From Hyphomonas neptunium ATCC 15444 (GTDB taxonomy: Bacteria; Pseudomonadota; Alphaproteobacteria; Caulobacterales; Hyphomonadaceae), in contig NC_008358.1 in NCBI RefSeq assembly GCF_000013025.1, positions 2,170,001 to 2,234,000 on the forward strand: a stretch of 64,000 nucleotides of DNA. Reading direction: 5' to 3'. The notes below the pieces were generated by a model, which did not search any database, had not been told where the DNA came from, and saw nothing but the letters and a program-made list of their open reading frames with translations. The position numbers were made by a program, and so were the translations under genes. The number at the start of each line of letters is the position of its first letter. Position 1 is the first letter of the stretch. Shown piece by piece: positions 9,954 through 17,814 of the stretch.

Positions 9954-10927
9954 GCGGCTTTCTCCTGAACTGAGGCGGGCTTCAACGCCCGCCAGATATT
10001 GACGGTAAGGCCCGGCGCGCCATTTTCCGGGGGCGCAAAGCTCAAGGGTTTCTCGAGACTCAGGCCGGCCTCTGCGGCCCAGCCTGCCAGCGCGTCATGG
10101 CGCACACCCAGGCGGTGATGGCCATGCTCGGCGCGCAGGAATTCCAGATCATGCGGCGCAAAGTCGGTGACCAGCAGCTGGCCACCCGGCGCCAGCACGC
10201 GGCCCGCTTCGGTGATGGCATCGCCCGGCGTGTCGAGGAAGTGCAGTACCTGATGGATGATGACAAGGTCTGCGCTGGCATCGGCAAAAGGCACGGCCGT
10301 GACATTGCCAAACCGCACACGCGCATTGCGCGCGCCGGCGCTTTCAAGATTTGCCCGCGCCACGGTCAGCATCCGGTGGCTGAAATCGATGCCTTCTGCT
10401 TCCGCCGCAAGCGGAGCAAACAGCGCCAACATGCGGCCGGTGCCGGTGCCGAAATCTATCAAACGGCGAAACGGCCCCTTCCCCGCCAGCTCCAGAAGGG
10501 CGGTCTCAATGGCCTCATTGGGGTAATGCAGCCCGCGCACCGTATCCCAGGTCTCAGCAATGCTGGAAAAGTAAGCTTCAGCCGAAGCGGCGCGCCCCGC
10601 CATAACTGTGTGAAGGCGTTCAAGGTCCGCCTCCGTTTCGGGGACGTCAGAGCCGAGCGCCGCAAAGAGCGCGTCGAGAAGGTCCTTGCCCGGCCCGCTT
10701 CTGGCGGCGCGATAAAAAACAAACGCGCCTTCCGGTAGACGTTCTGCCAGGCCTGCCTCCGAAAGCGCTTTGAGATGATGGGAGAGGCGCGGCTGGCTCT
10801 GCTCAAGCACCTGCACCAGTTCCCCTACCGACAAATCCTGATACCGCAACAGCGCCAGCAGGCGCAGCCGGGTCGGCTCGCCCGCGGCCCGCAGCCGCTC
10901 AAGAAGTCCATCGAAGGCATCACTCAT
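9950..10927 (-). CDS. ArsR-family regulator fused to a SAM-dependent methyltransferase domain
   Basis: The N-terminal 90 residues form an ArsR-type winged helix (PTRLRLLALLRYQDLSVGELVQVLEQSQPRLSHHLKAL, then the wing AERLPEGAFVFYR). After a linker, residues 130-300 form a class I methyltransferase with the SAM-binding loop LIDFGTGTGRM and the acidic strand EGIDFSHRM. No metal-binding cysteine cluster is evident, so the signal is more likely SAM or S-adenosylhomocysteine. ArsR regulators of methionine-cycle genes (SahR-like) are known in Proteobacteria; assignment here is inference. The gene heads the metF-metH operon. The start may be 10927 or an in-frame ATG at 10936. A 15-bp perfect palindrome overlaps both start codons, which indicates autoregulation. 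Confidence 0.85.
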   Translation of the reverse strand: MSDAFDGLLERLRAAGEPTRLRLLALLRYQDLSVGELVQVLEQSQPRLSHHLKALSEAGLAERLPEGAFVFYRAARSGPGKDLLDALFAALGSDVPETEADLERLHTVMAGRAASAEAYFSSIAETWDTVRGLHYPNEAIETALLELAGKGPFRRLIDFGTGTGRMLALFAPLAAEAEGIDFSHRMLTVARANLESAGARNARVRFGNVTAVPFADASADLVIIHQVLHFLDTPGDAITEAGRVLAPGGQLLVTDFAPHDLEFLRAEHGHHRLGVRHDALAGWAAEAGLSLEKPLSFAPPENGAPGLTVNIWRALKPASVQEKAA

Positions 10928-10962
10928 GCAAATCATATAAACGAACTTTTATATGATTTGCA
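10927..10962. promoter_or_regulatory. Perfect 15-bp inverted repeat, probable ArsR autoregulatory operator
   Basis: The arms are TGCAAATCATATAAA (10927-10941) and TTTATATGATTTGCA (10948-10962), separated by six bases. The repeat is perfect over 15 bp and spans the start codon region of the ArsR-methyltransferase gene. ArsR proteins bind such AT-rich palindromes. Binding here would block expression of the whole metF-metH operon. Confidence 0.8.
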
Positions 10963-11110
10963 ATCCATCTTTGGAACCTGATCTAAACAGGTTCGTTATG
11001 TTTACTGATCAGTATGGCGGGAATGACACGTTTCTGACCAATTTTTGGGGCGTAAGGTTGAAGCTGGAAAACCACATGCCATCTGTCTTACGTTCGCATC
11101 AACCAAGTTA

Positions 11111-11126
11111 GTCATCACCCGTTGAC
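11111..11126 (+). promoter_or_regulatory. Upstream operator of the mlaA promoter
   Basis: GTCATCACCCGTTGAC is a near-palindrome. Its reverse complement matches the RND-pump site at 22357-22372 at 15 of 16 positions. Its right half runs into the predicted -35 box TTGACT. Confidence 0.75.
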
Positions 11127-11150
11127 TTATCGCGATCACCGAAGCATAGG
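11122..11150 (+). promoter_or_regulatory. Predicted sigma-70 promoter of mlaA-mlaC
   Basis: TTGACT at 11122-11127 and CATAGG at 11145-11150 are separated by 17 bases. The same arrangement (TTGACT, 17 bases, CATATG) occurs before the RND operon. The operators overlap both ends of this promoter. Confidence 0.6.
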
Positions 11151-11153
11151 CAG

Positions 11154-11169
11154 GTCAACAGCTGATGAC
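11154..11169 (+). promoter_or_regulatory. Downstream operator of the mlaA promoter
   Basis: GTCAACAGCTGATGAC is the exact reverse complement of the RND-pump operator at 22315-22330. With flanks, 20 bases (GGTCAACAGCTGATGACTTA) are identical. It would cover the transcription start. Its centre is 43 bp from the upstream site. Confidence 0.75.
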
Positions 11170-11225
11170 TTACTCCTCGCTAACCTGTCCCTGCCATATG
11201 TCGTCTCTTTAGGAACATTGACTGC

Positions 11226-11993
11226 ATGAAAACCGCCCTCCCCGGTGCCGCGCTGCTTGCGGTTGCACTTGCCGCCTGTGCCTCGACACCTGCTGCAGGA
11301 TCTACTGATATTGCTGACCCTTATGAAGGCTTCAATCGCAAGATGTACGCCTTTAACAACGGGTTGGATAAGTACGCCCTCGACCCGGCCGCAACCGCCT
11401 ACAAGACCGTAACGCCGGAATTCGCCCGTGACCGGGTTGGGGATTTCCTGTCCAACCTTCGCGGCCCGGTCGTCTTCGCAAACGACGTCCTCCAAGGTGA
11501 GGCCAAACGCGCCGGAACGACGTTCGCGCGGTTTGGAATCAACACGACTATTGGCGTTCTGGGCCTCTGGGACCCGGCATCGGAAATCGGCCTTGAGCGT
11601 CACCGGGAAGATTTCGGCCAGACGCTGGCCGTCTGGGGCGTAGAGAGCGGGCCTTATATCGTGATGCCGGTTCTTGGCCCCACGACGCCGCGCGACCTGC
11701 TGGGATTCGGTGTGGACCGCGCGATCGACCCTCTGACATGGGTTCAGCTCGATAATGATTCTGATTCTGATCTCGCCATCCGCGCCGGTCTCGGCATCGT
11801 TGGCGCCCTCAATGCCCGCGTGCGGCTGGAAGATCAGATCAACACGCTCAATGCCCAACCCGAACCCTATATTGCCCTTAGACGGATTTATTCATCTTCG
11901 CGTCAGGCGGAGATCCTTAATGGAAAGGTCGATGACGAGGCCGCCTATGATGATCTCCCCGATTTCGACGAATTTGAAGACTATGAAGAGTAA
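11226..11993 (+). CDS. mlaA: MlaA (VacJ) family phospholipid-transport lipoprotein
   Basis: MlaA is an outer-membrane lipoprotein that removes misplaced phospholipids from the outer leaflet and passes them to the Mla system. The 255-residue protein has a lipoprotein signal with lipobox LAAC (Cys19). The family core begins DPYEGFNRKMYAFNNGLDKY and includes FLSNLRGPVVFANDVLQG, ARFGINTTIGVLGLWDPA and GPYIVMPVLGPTTPRD. The acidic tail (DLPDFDEFEDYEE) is outside the conserved core. mlaC follows 31 bases downstream. The promoter carries two operators shared with the RND efflux operon at 22.3 kb. The Mla permease, ATPase and MlaD genes are not in this window. Confidence 0.95.
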   Translation: MKTALPGAALLAVALAACASTPAAGSTDIADPYEGFNRKMYAFNNGLDKYALDPAATAYKTVTPEFARDRVGDFLSNLRGPVVFANDVLQGEAKRAGTTFARFGINTTIGVLGLWDPASEIGLERHREDFGQTLAVWGVESGPYIVMPVLGPTTPRDLLGFGVDRAIDPLTWVQLDNDSDSDLAIRAGLGIVGALNARVRLEDQINTLNAQPEPYIALRRIYSSSRQAEILNGKVDDEAAYDDLPDFDEFEDYEE

Positions 11994-12024
11994 GTCCCGG
12001 CCGCCTGAGAAAAGGACTATGACC

Positions 12025-12651
12025 ATGAAACGTTTCATTCTCCCGGCTGTCATGGCCGCCACAATGACCGTAAGCGCCCTGCCCGCTTTTGCGGACGCCA
12101 AGACCGAAGCGTATGTTCAGAAGAATGCCAATGAAGTGCTTTCAACCCTGAACAACCCGGAGTTGTCGTCCAAGGAACGCACCGAGAAGTTCAGTGAGTA
12201 TATGAACGAGTTCGCCGATTTCGATGCGATCTCGAACTTCGTCATCGGTAAATACAGCCGCCGTTTCAGCAAGGACGAGCTGACCGCCTACCGCACCGCT
12301 TTCCGCAACTATGCGATGGCGGTCTATGAGAACGAGCTGGACGCCTATCGCGGTGAAGCCGTGACGGTGAAGAACTCGGTCGACCGCTCGGCCACCGATT
12401 CGATCGTCAACACGGTGATCAAGCGTAATGACGGCCGCGACATGGATGTGCGCTGGCGCGTTCTGGGCAAGGACGGCAGTTATCAGGTTGTCGATGTGGC
12501 CCTGAACCTGGACGGCAACCTGATCTGGCTGGCCATTGAACAGCGCGCCCAGTTCATCGCCCTGCTCGACCAGAACAATGGTTCGGCCGATGTGCTGATC
12601 AACAAGATCGACGGAATGACCGCCGACATGAAGTCCCGCAAGCGCAGCTGA
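12025..12651 (+). CDS. mlaC: MlaC family periplasmic phospholipid-binding protein
   Basis: MlaC shuttles phospholipids across the periplasm between MlaA at the outer membrane and the inner-membrane Mla ABC complex. The 208-residue protein starts with a cleavable signal peptide (to about ALPAFA, residue 23). Family features follow: DFDAISNFVIGKYSRRFSKDE, FRNYAMAVYENELDAYRGEAV and the C-terminal FAIEQ-like ...LAIEQRAQFIALLDQNNGS. I chose ATG 12025 because GAAAAGGA lies 8 bases upstream; ATG 12019 would be too close. It is co-transcribed with mlaA and followed by a strong terminator. A second, more divergent paralogue is at 52440. Confidence 0.93.
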   Translation: MKRFILPAVMAATMTVSALPAFADAKTEAYVQKNANEVLSTLNNPELSSKERTEKFSEYMNEFADFDAISNFVIGKYSRRFSKDELTAYRTAFRNYAMAVYENELDAYRGEAVTVKNSVDRSATDSIVNTVIKRNDGRDMDVRWRVLGKDGSYQVVDVALNLDGNLIWLAIEQRAQFIALLDQNNGSADVLINKIDGMTADMKSRKRS

Positions 12652-12678
12652 TCTGCTGCTCCTGCATCTGAGGCAAAG

Positions 12679-12707
12679 AAACGCCCTGACCGTTGGTCAG
12701 GGCGTTT
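12679..12707. terminator. Bidirectional rho-independent terminator after mlaC / abgT-like gene
   Basis: A 13-bp perfect stem (AAACGCCCTGACC / GGTCAGGGCGTTT) with a 3-base loop is flanked by A and T runs. It lies between two convergent genes and can serve both. Confidence 0.9.
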
Positions 12708-12711
12708 TCAT

Positions 12712-14340
12712 TCAGGGCGTCACTGCTGCCGGCGCGGCCGGCATATTGAATTCAATCGGCGCGCCGGGGCCAAGGTCGATACCCAGATAGAACCAGCCGA
12801 CCGTGAGGATCACGCCGGTAATCAGCAGCCAGACCGAATAGGGCAGCATCAGGGCGGTGAGGCTTCCCAGGCCGAAGTCCTTCACCCAGCGCTGGGCGAA
12901 GATCAGGATCAGCGGGAAATACACCATCAGCGGCGTGATGATGTTGGTGGCCCCATCGCCGACGCGGTAGGCGGCGGTGGCCCCTTCCGGCGAGACGCCG
13001 AGCAGCATCAGCATGGGTACCAGAACCGGCGCCATCAGCGCCCATTTGGCTGAGGCCGAGCCGACGAAGAGGTTCAGGAGCCCTGTGAAAATCACCATCA
13101 GGCCAAGCACCACAGGCAGCGGCAGGCCGCTGGCCTCGATGGTATTGGCGCCGTGAACGGCGGTGATGAAGCCGAGGTTTGACCAGCCGAACATCGCCAC
13201 GAAATGGGCCGCCGCAAAGGCGAGGACGAGGTAATAGCCCATGTCCTTCATGGCTTCGGCCATCATGGCGACGAGATCGCGGTGGTTCTTCACCGTTCCG
13301 GCAGCTGCGCCATACGCCCAGCCGGCAAACAGGAACAGCAGGAAAAACGCGGCAACCAGCGACTGGTAAAGCGGCGCGAGCGTTGCGTGGATCGAGCAGG
13401 CGCCTGATTCGATGGTGCCGGGCGCGCAGGCCTCTTCGCTGATCAGCGGCGTGCCGGGGCCGAAGGTCATGAAGGCCCAGAGGGCAATGACGGCGAGGCT
13501 GGCGAGCCCAGCATTGCGGATGCCCTTTTTCTGGGCCGGTTCCAGCGGTTTGTCGTCTTCGCCGAAATCCTTCGCCTGCTGCTCGGAGGGCACCCATTTG
13601 CCCAGGCGCGGCTCGACGATCTTGTCGGTGACGAACCAGATCAGCGGCAGGTAGATCACCATCAGGACGCTGATGAAGAACCAGTTTCCGGCAATGTTGA
13701 CGTTCAGCCCCTCAACGAGACCGGAGTTATCCACAGCTTGTTGGGTAATGCCGAAGAGAAGCGCGTCGAGCTGGCCGGGGGTGATATTGGCGGAAAACCC
13801 GCCCGAAACCCCGGCAAAAGCCGCCGCAATCCCGGCAATCGGATGGCGACCGGCGGCGGCGAAGAGAATGCCTGCCAAGGGGATCAGCACGACATAGCCA
13901 GCGTCCGAGGCGTGGTTGGACAGCATGGCGATAAGCGCGACGACGGGCGTGAGCAACGCGGTTGGGGCGCCGCGAACGGCGGCGCGCATGCCGCTGGCAA
14001 AGAGGCCGGAGCGTTCGGCCACCCCGGCGCCGAGCATCACGATCAGCACATAGCCGAGGGGATGGAAGTGGGTGAAGGTCTTGGGCATGTCGACCCAGAG
14101 CCGCTGGATATTGGCCGCCGACAGAAGGCTGTCAGCCCGCACGATCATCGTCGACCCGTCGGGGTTGAGCTGGGTGGGATGGGGCGCGGAAACACCCAGG
14201 ACGGCGCAGAGAATCGAGATGAGGACGAGGCCGCCGATCAGGTAGAAGAAGAGAAAGACCGGATCAGGCAGTTTGTTGCCGGTTCGCTCGACAAATCCGA
14301 GAAAACCTTTCTGTGCCGGCGCCGTATCGTTCACACTCAT
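12712..14340 (-). CDS. AbgT family transporter (p-aminobenzoyl-glutamate type)
   Basis: A 542-residue inner-membrane protein with about 11-13 hydrophobic segments. AbgT proteins import p-aminobenzoyl-glutamate or export sulfonamide-type antimetabolites using the proton gradient. Recognisable family segments are FVERTGNKLPDPVFLFFYLIG at the N-terminus, ANIQRLWVDMPKTFTHFHPLGYVLIVMLGAGVAERSG near residue 95, NHASDAGYVVLIPLAG near residue 150 and YRVGDGATNIITPLMVYFP near residue 460. I start at ATG 14340, which has GGGAG 8 bases upstream; the open frame extends further to 14565 without family similarity. It is a single gene ending at the shared terminator. The substrate cannot be decided from sequence. 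Confidence 0.92.
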   Translation of the reverse strand: MSVNDTAPAQKGFLGFVERTGNKLPDPVFLFFYLIGGLVLISILCAVLGVSAPHPTQLNPDGSTMIVRADSLLSAANIQRLWVDMPKTFTHFHPLGYVLIVMLGAGVAERSGLFASGMRAAVRGAPTALLTPVVALIAMLSNHASDAGYVVLIPLAGILFAAAGRHPIAGIAAAFAGVSGGFSANITPGQLDALLFGITQQAVDNSGLVEGLNVNIAGNWFFISVLMVIYLPLIWFVTDKIVEPRLGKWVPSEQQAKDFGEDDKPLEPAQKKGIRNAGLASLAVIALWAFMTFGPGTPLISEEACAPGTIESGACSIHATLAPLYQSLVAAFFLLFLFAGWAYGAAAGTVKNHRDLVAMMAEAMKDMGYYLVLAFAAAHFVAMFGWSNLGFITAVHGANTIEASGLPLPVVLGLMVIFTGLLNLFVGSASAKWALMAPVLVPMLMLLGVSPEGATAAYRVGDGATNIITPLMVYFPLILIFAQRWVKDFGLGSLTALMLPYSVWLLITGVILTVGWFYLGIDLGPGAPIEFNMPAAPAAVTP

Positions 14341-14511
14341 TCGAACTCTCCCAGTTTCCCAGGTCGAACTGTGCGGATCGGCGGCCCGAAGGCAAGGCCT
14401 TTTGTGCCAGAAGTGGCGCAGGACGGGCCAAACAGGCGCCGGGCAGCGCGGGCGGCCGGAACGCGCGGGGGCGCGGCCGGTGAGGGTGTTTATGCGGAGA
14501 GGTGCCCCACC
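14341..14511. other. Intergenic DNA between the AbgT gene and the IS110 element
   Basis: Together with the IS left end this stretch exceeds 300 bases without a gene. It should contain the AbgT promoter, but I recognise no clear -35/-10 pair or operator. At 14505-14515 it holds CCCCACCCTTG, which is repeated inside the IS left end at 14560-14570. Confidence 0.5.
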
Positions 14512-14513
14512 CT

Positions 14514-15614
<1,101 letters not shown>

Positions 15615-15633
15615 CCCGAACAACAGTTGCTAT

Positions 15634-15657
15634 CCCTCCCCATAGTCATGGGGAGGG
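15634..15657. repeat. REP-like palindrome
   Basis: CCCTCCCCAT and ATGGGGAGGG form a perfect 10-bp stem with a 4-base loop just after the IS110 element. Palindromes of this kind typically occur in many intergenic copies. More hairpins follow at 15779 and 16223. Confidence 0.6.
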
Positions 15658-15716
15658 GACCTGTTGTGCGTGGGGTGAGGTAAGGGTTTCGGCTTGGAGC
15701 GTGGGGTTGCTTTAGG

Positions 15717-16112
15717 CTAGGAGGTGTCGGGAATTGTGCTTGCCGCTCCCCCCTCCGACCCTTCGGAGCCTTCTCGGGGAAATCGCAATGCGATTTCTGA
15801 TCCCTCGAAGCCCCGCAAGCAGGGGAGGATACCAGCGCAGGATTCCTCCAGAAAAGCTCCAACCATGTTTGGCGGGACCGCGCTTTGCCAGACCGGATCG
15901 TCCCAGCTGGCCTTTAGCGATTCCGGTTTGCGATAGGCGCGCCAGTGGTCGCCTACCTGGACGATTTGGACCTGGCCCCATCGGGTGACGGAGATGAGGA
16001 GGGTACGGAGTTCCTTGTCCTGACGTTTGAAGATCCAGCGCAGCTGTAGCCAGAGGTATGGCCAGAACACTGGCGATACGTGGGCATAGAGGCGGGCGAT
16101 CTGGGGTGTCAT
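15717..16112 (-). CDS. Hypothetical protein whose C-terminus is formed by repeat DNA
   Basis: I do not recognise a family. The frame gives 131 residues from ATG 16112. The first 85 look protein-like: MTPQIARLYAHVSPVFWPYLW, then a basic-aromatic stretch and TRWGQVQIVQVGDHWRAY. The last 45 residues (LRGFEGSEIALRFPREGSEGSEGG and onward) are translated from GC-rich palindromic repeat DNA, so the natural stop may have been lost when the repeats arrived. There is no good Shine-Dalgarno sequence. The frame extends upstream to 16220 through another palindrome. It could be a small DUF protein or a decayed gene. Confidence 0.4.
   Translation of the reverse strand: MTPQIARLYAHVSPVFWPYLWLQLRWIFKRQDKELRTLLISVTRWGQVQIVQVGDHWRAYRKPESLKASWDDPVWQSAVPPNMVGAFLEESCAGILPCLRGFEGSEIALRFPREGSEGSEGGAASTIPDTS
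15779..15797. repeat. Short palindrome inside the repeat-rich region
   Basis: GAAATCGCA and TGCGATTTC are perfect 9-bp arms around a single central A. It lies within the 3' part of the hypothetical gene. Confidence 0.5.
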
Positions 16113-16297
16113 GGGAGGGAGTATACCTCCGCCTGCGGAGGGGGTGGATGAGATTTCTGGAAATCGCGCAGGTGCTGCAGGTTCAGCGGGAATATTGGTG
16201 GATAGGGCGGAGGCCCTCACCTCCCATCGCTTTGCGATGGGCCCCTCCTCTCCCAGAGGGAGAGAGGTAAGACGCGTTGTGCTTGGGTGTCAGGTTT
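16113..16297. repeat. Repeat-rich intergenic DNA with two palindromes
   Basis: CCTCCGC/GCGGAGG (16126-16141) and CCCATCGC/GCGATGGG (16223-16241, loop TTT) are perfect hairpins. The second is followed by CTCTCCCAGAGGGAGAG. No gene was recognised here. Confidence 0.5.
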
Positions 16298-16364
16298 GGA
16301 CAAACTTGGACAAAACGGGACACTTCAGGACAAACTCGGACACAAAAAGACACGGCGCGGGACA
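16298..16364 (+). repeat. Array 1 of GGACA repeats in 10-bp phase
   Basis: GGACA (once AGACA) begins at 16298, 16308, 16318, 16328, 16338 and 16348, exactly one helical turn apart. A seventh copy at 16360 is out of phase by two. The five bases between copies vary. Similar arrays occur at 26676 and 52255. The array lies just beyond the 3' end of the RND operon. Confidence 0.85.
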
Positions 16365-16410
16365 GCTTTCGCCGTTCCGCGCCGTGCTGGGCCACTGGTT
16401 GGAGCCAGAG

Positions 16411-17814
16411 CTAGTCAGCCCAGCCGCCACCCATGGCCATGAAGACGTTGATCTCGGCGCTGGCCTTTGCCGCTTCGGATTGGGCGAGCGCGGTGCGGGT
16501 TTCGATGAAGGTGCGCTCGGCGTCGAGGACGTTGAGGAAGTTGTCTGACCCGATCCGGTAACGGGTGCGGGCGAGTTCGGCGGCTTCTTCCGACGCAGCG
16601 GCGGAAGCTTCCAGGGCGGCGTAGCGCTCTTTCTCGGCCGCGTAGTTGGTGAGGGCGATTTCGGCCTCTTCCAGGGCGGTGAGGAAGGTCTCGTCGAAAT
16701 TGGCGAGGGCGATGTCGACGCCGGCTTCGGCCGCAGCGAGGCGGGCGCGGGCGGCAGCGACGTTCGGGAAGTTCCAGCTGATCAGCGGGCCGAGGCCGAA
16801 GCTGAGGCCGTCTTCGCTGAACATGTCGCCTGCCCCGCCCAGCGAGGCGGTGGAGACCGAGCCGCCGATGCTGACGGAAGGGTAGAGGTTTGCCGTGGCG
16901 ATACCGACGCGGGCGGCGGCGCTGGCAAGCTGAAGTTCCGCCTGGCGCACATCCGGACGGCGCGCAAGGAGGGTTGCGCTTTCCCCGGTGGGGAGGAGCG
17001 AGACGAGCTGCGGCATGCTTTCGCACGCGGGGACCGCTTGGCTCATCTCTGCGGGGGTCTGGCCAGTCAAGCGGGCCAGGCGGAACAAGGCGGCGTCACG
17101 GGCGGCGCGCACGGACGGGATGTCGGCTTCGGCGCGGCGGAGCGCGGCCTCGGCCTGCACGACATCCAGACGGATGCCGCGGCCCGCATCGAACAGGGTG
17201 CGGGTGAGATTGAGCGTCTCTTCCTGCAAGCCGTAATTCGACTGGGCGGTTTCAAGCTGGATATTGCCGGCGCAATAATCGATCCAGGCGCGGGCGGTTT
17301 CACCCGCGACCATCAGGGACGCGCCGCGATAGGCGGCCTCGGCAGCGGCAGCGTCCTGGCGGGCAGCTTCGACGCTGGAGCTGACGCGGCCGAAGATATC
17401 GACCTCATAGGCCATCTCGAAGCCAAGCGAATAGACGTCGGTTTCAACATCGCCCGGCGCGAAGCTCGGATCACGGACATATTGGCCGCCGGCGGTGGCG
17501 GTGGTGGATGGCAGCAGCGCGGAGCGGGCCTCCGAAAGCCCTGCACGAACCTGCTCAAGATTTGCCGCGGCGCCGGCAAGCGAGCGGTTATTGGTGAGCG
17601 CCTGCGTGACGAGGCCGTCGAGGGCCTCGCTCTGATAGAGGCGCCACCAGTCTTTGGGCACAGGCGTGGCGGCGACATTGGCCGCTTCTGCCGAGAGCAA
17701 GGCGCCTTCAACGCGCGAAGCAACGGAGCTGTCCGGGGCGGCGGGCGCGGTGGCGCAGGCGCTGAGGGCGAGAGCGGCAATGGCCGTGAGCGTGGGGAGT
17801 TTGAGATGTATCAT
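16411..17814 (-). CDS. RND efflux outer-membrane channel lipoprotein (NodT/OprM family)
   Basis: Outer-membrane channel of a tripartite drug efflux pump. The 467-residue protein has a lipoprotein signal with lipobox LSAC (Cys19). Two OEP repeats follow: DWWRLYQSEALDGLVTQALTNNRSLAGAAANLEQVRAGL in the first, and RRPDVRQAELQLASAAARVGIATANLYPSVSIGGS in the second. It ends with YRIGSDNFLNVLDAERTFIETRTALAQSEAAKASAEINVFMAMGGGW, typical of the family. Its ATG overlaps the permease stop (ATGA), so it is translationally coupled. It is the last gene of the operon adaptor-permease-channel. Confidence 0.95.
   Translation of the reverse strand: MIHLKLPTLTAIAALALSACATAPAAPDSSVASRVEGALLSAEAANVAATPVPKDWWRLYQSEALDGLVTQALTNNRSLAGAAANLEQVRAGLSEARSALLPSTTATAGGQYVRDPSFAPGDVETDVYSLGFEMAYEVDIFGRVSSSVEAARQDAAAAEAAYRGASLMVAGETARAWIDYCAGNIQLETAQSNYGLQEETLNLTRTLFDAGRGIRLDVVQAEAALRRAEADIPSVRAARDAALFRLARLTGQTPAEMSQAVPACESMPQLVSLLPTGESATLLARRPDVRQAELQLASAAARVGIATANLYPSVSIGGSVSTASLGGAGDMFSEDGLSFGLGPLISWNFPNVAAARARLAAAEAGVDIALANFDETFLTALEEAEIALTNYAAEKERYAALEASAAASEEAAELARTRYRIGSDNFLNVLDAERTFIETRTALAQSEAAKASAEINVFMAMGGGWAD

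Noticed and set aside
10937..11110. SAM or SAH riboswitch upstream of the metF-metH operon
   Set aside because: The palindrome reaches the start codon and no riboswitch core sequence or stem pattern could be recognised on the minus strand.
16298..16364. CRISPR array
   Set aside because: The repeated unit is only 5 bases with 5-base spacers, and there are no cas genes.
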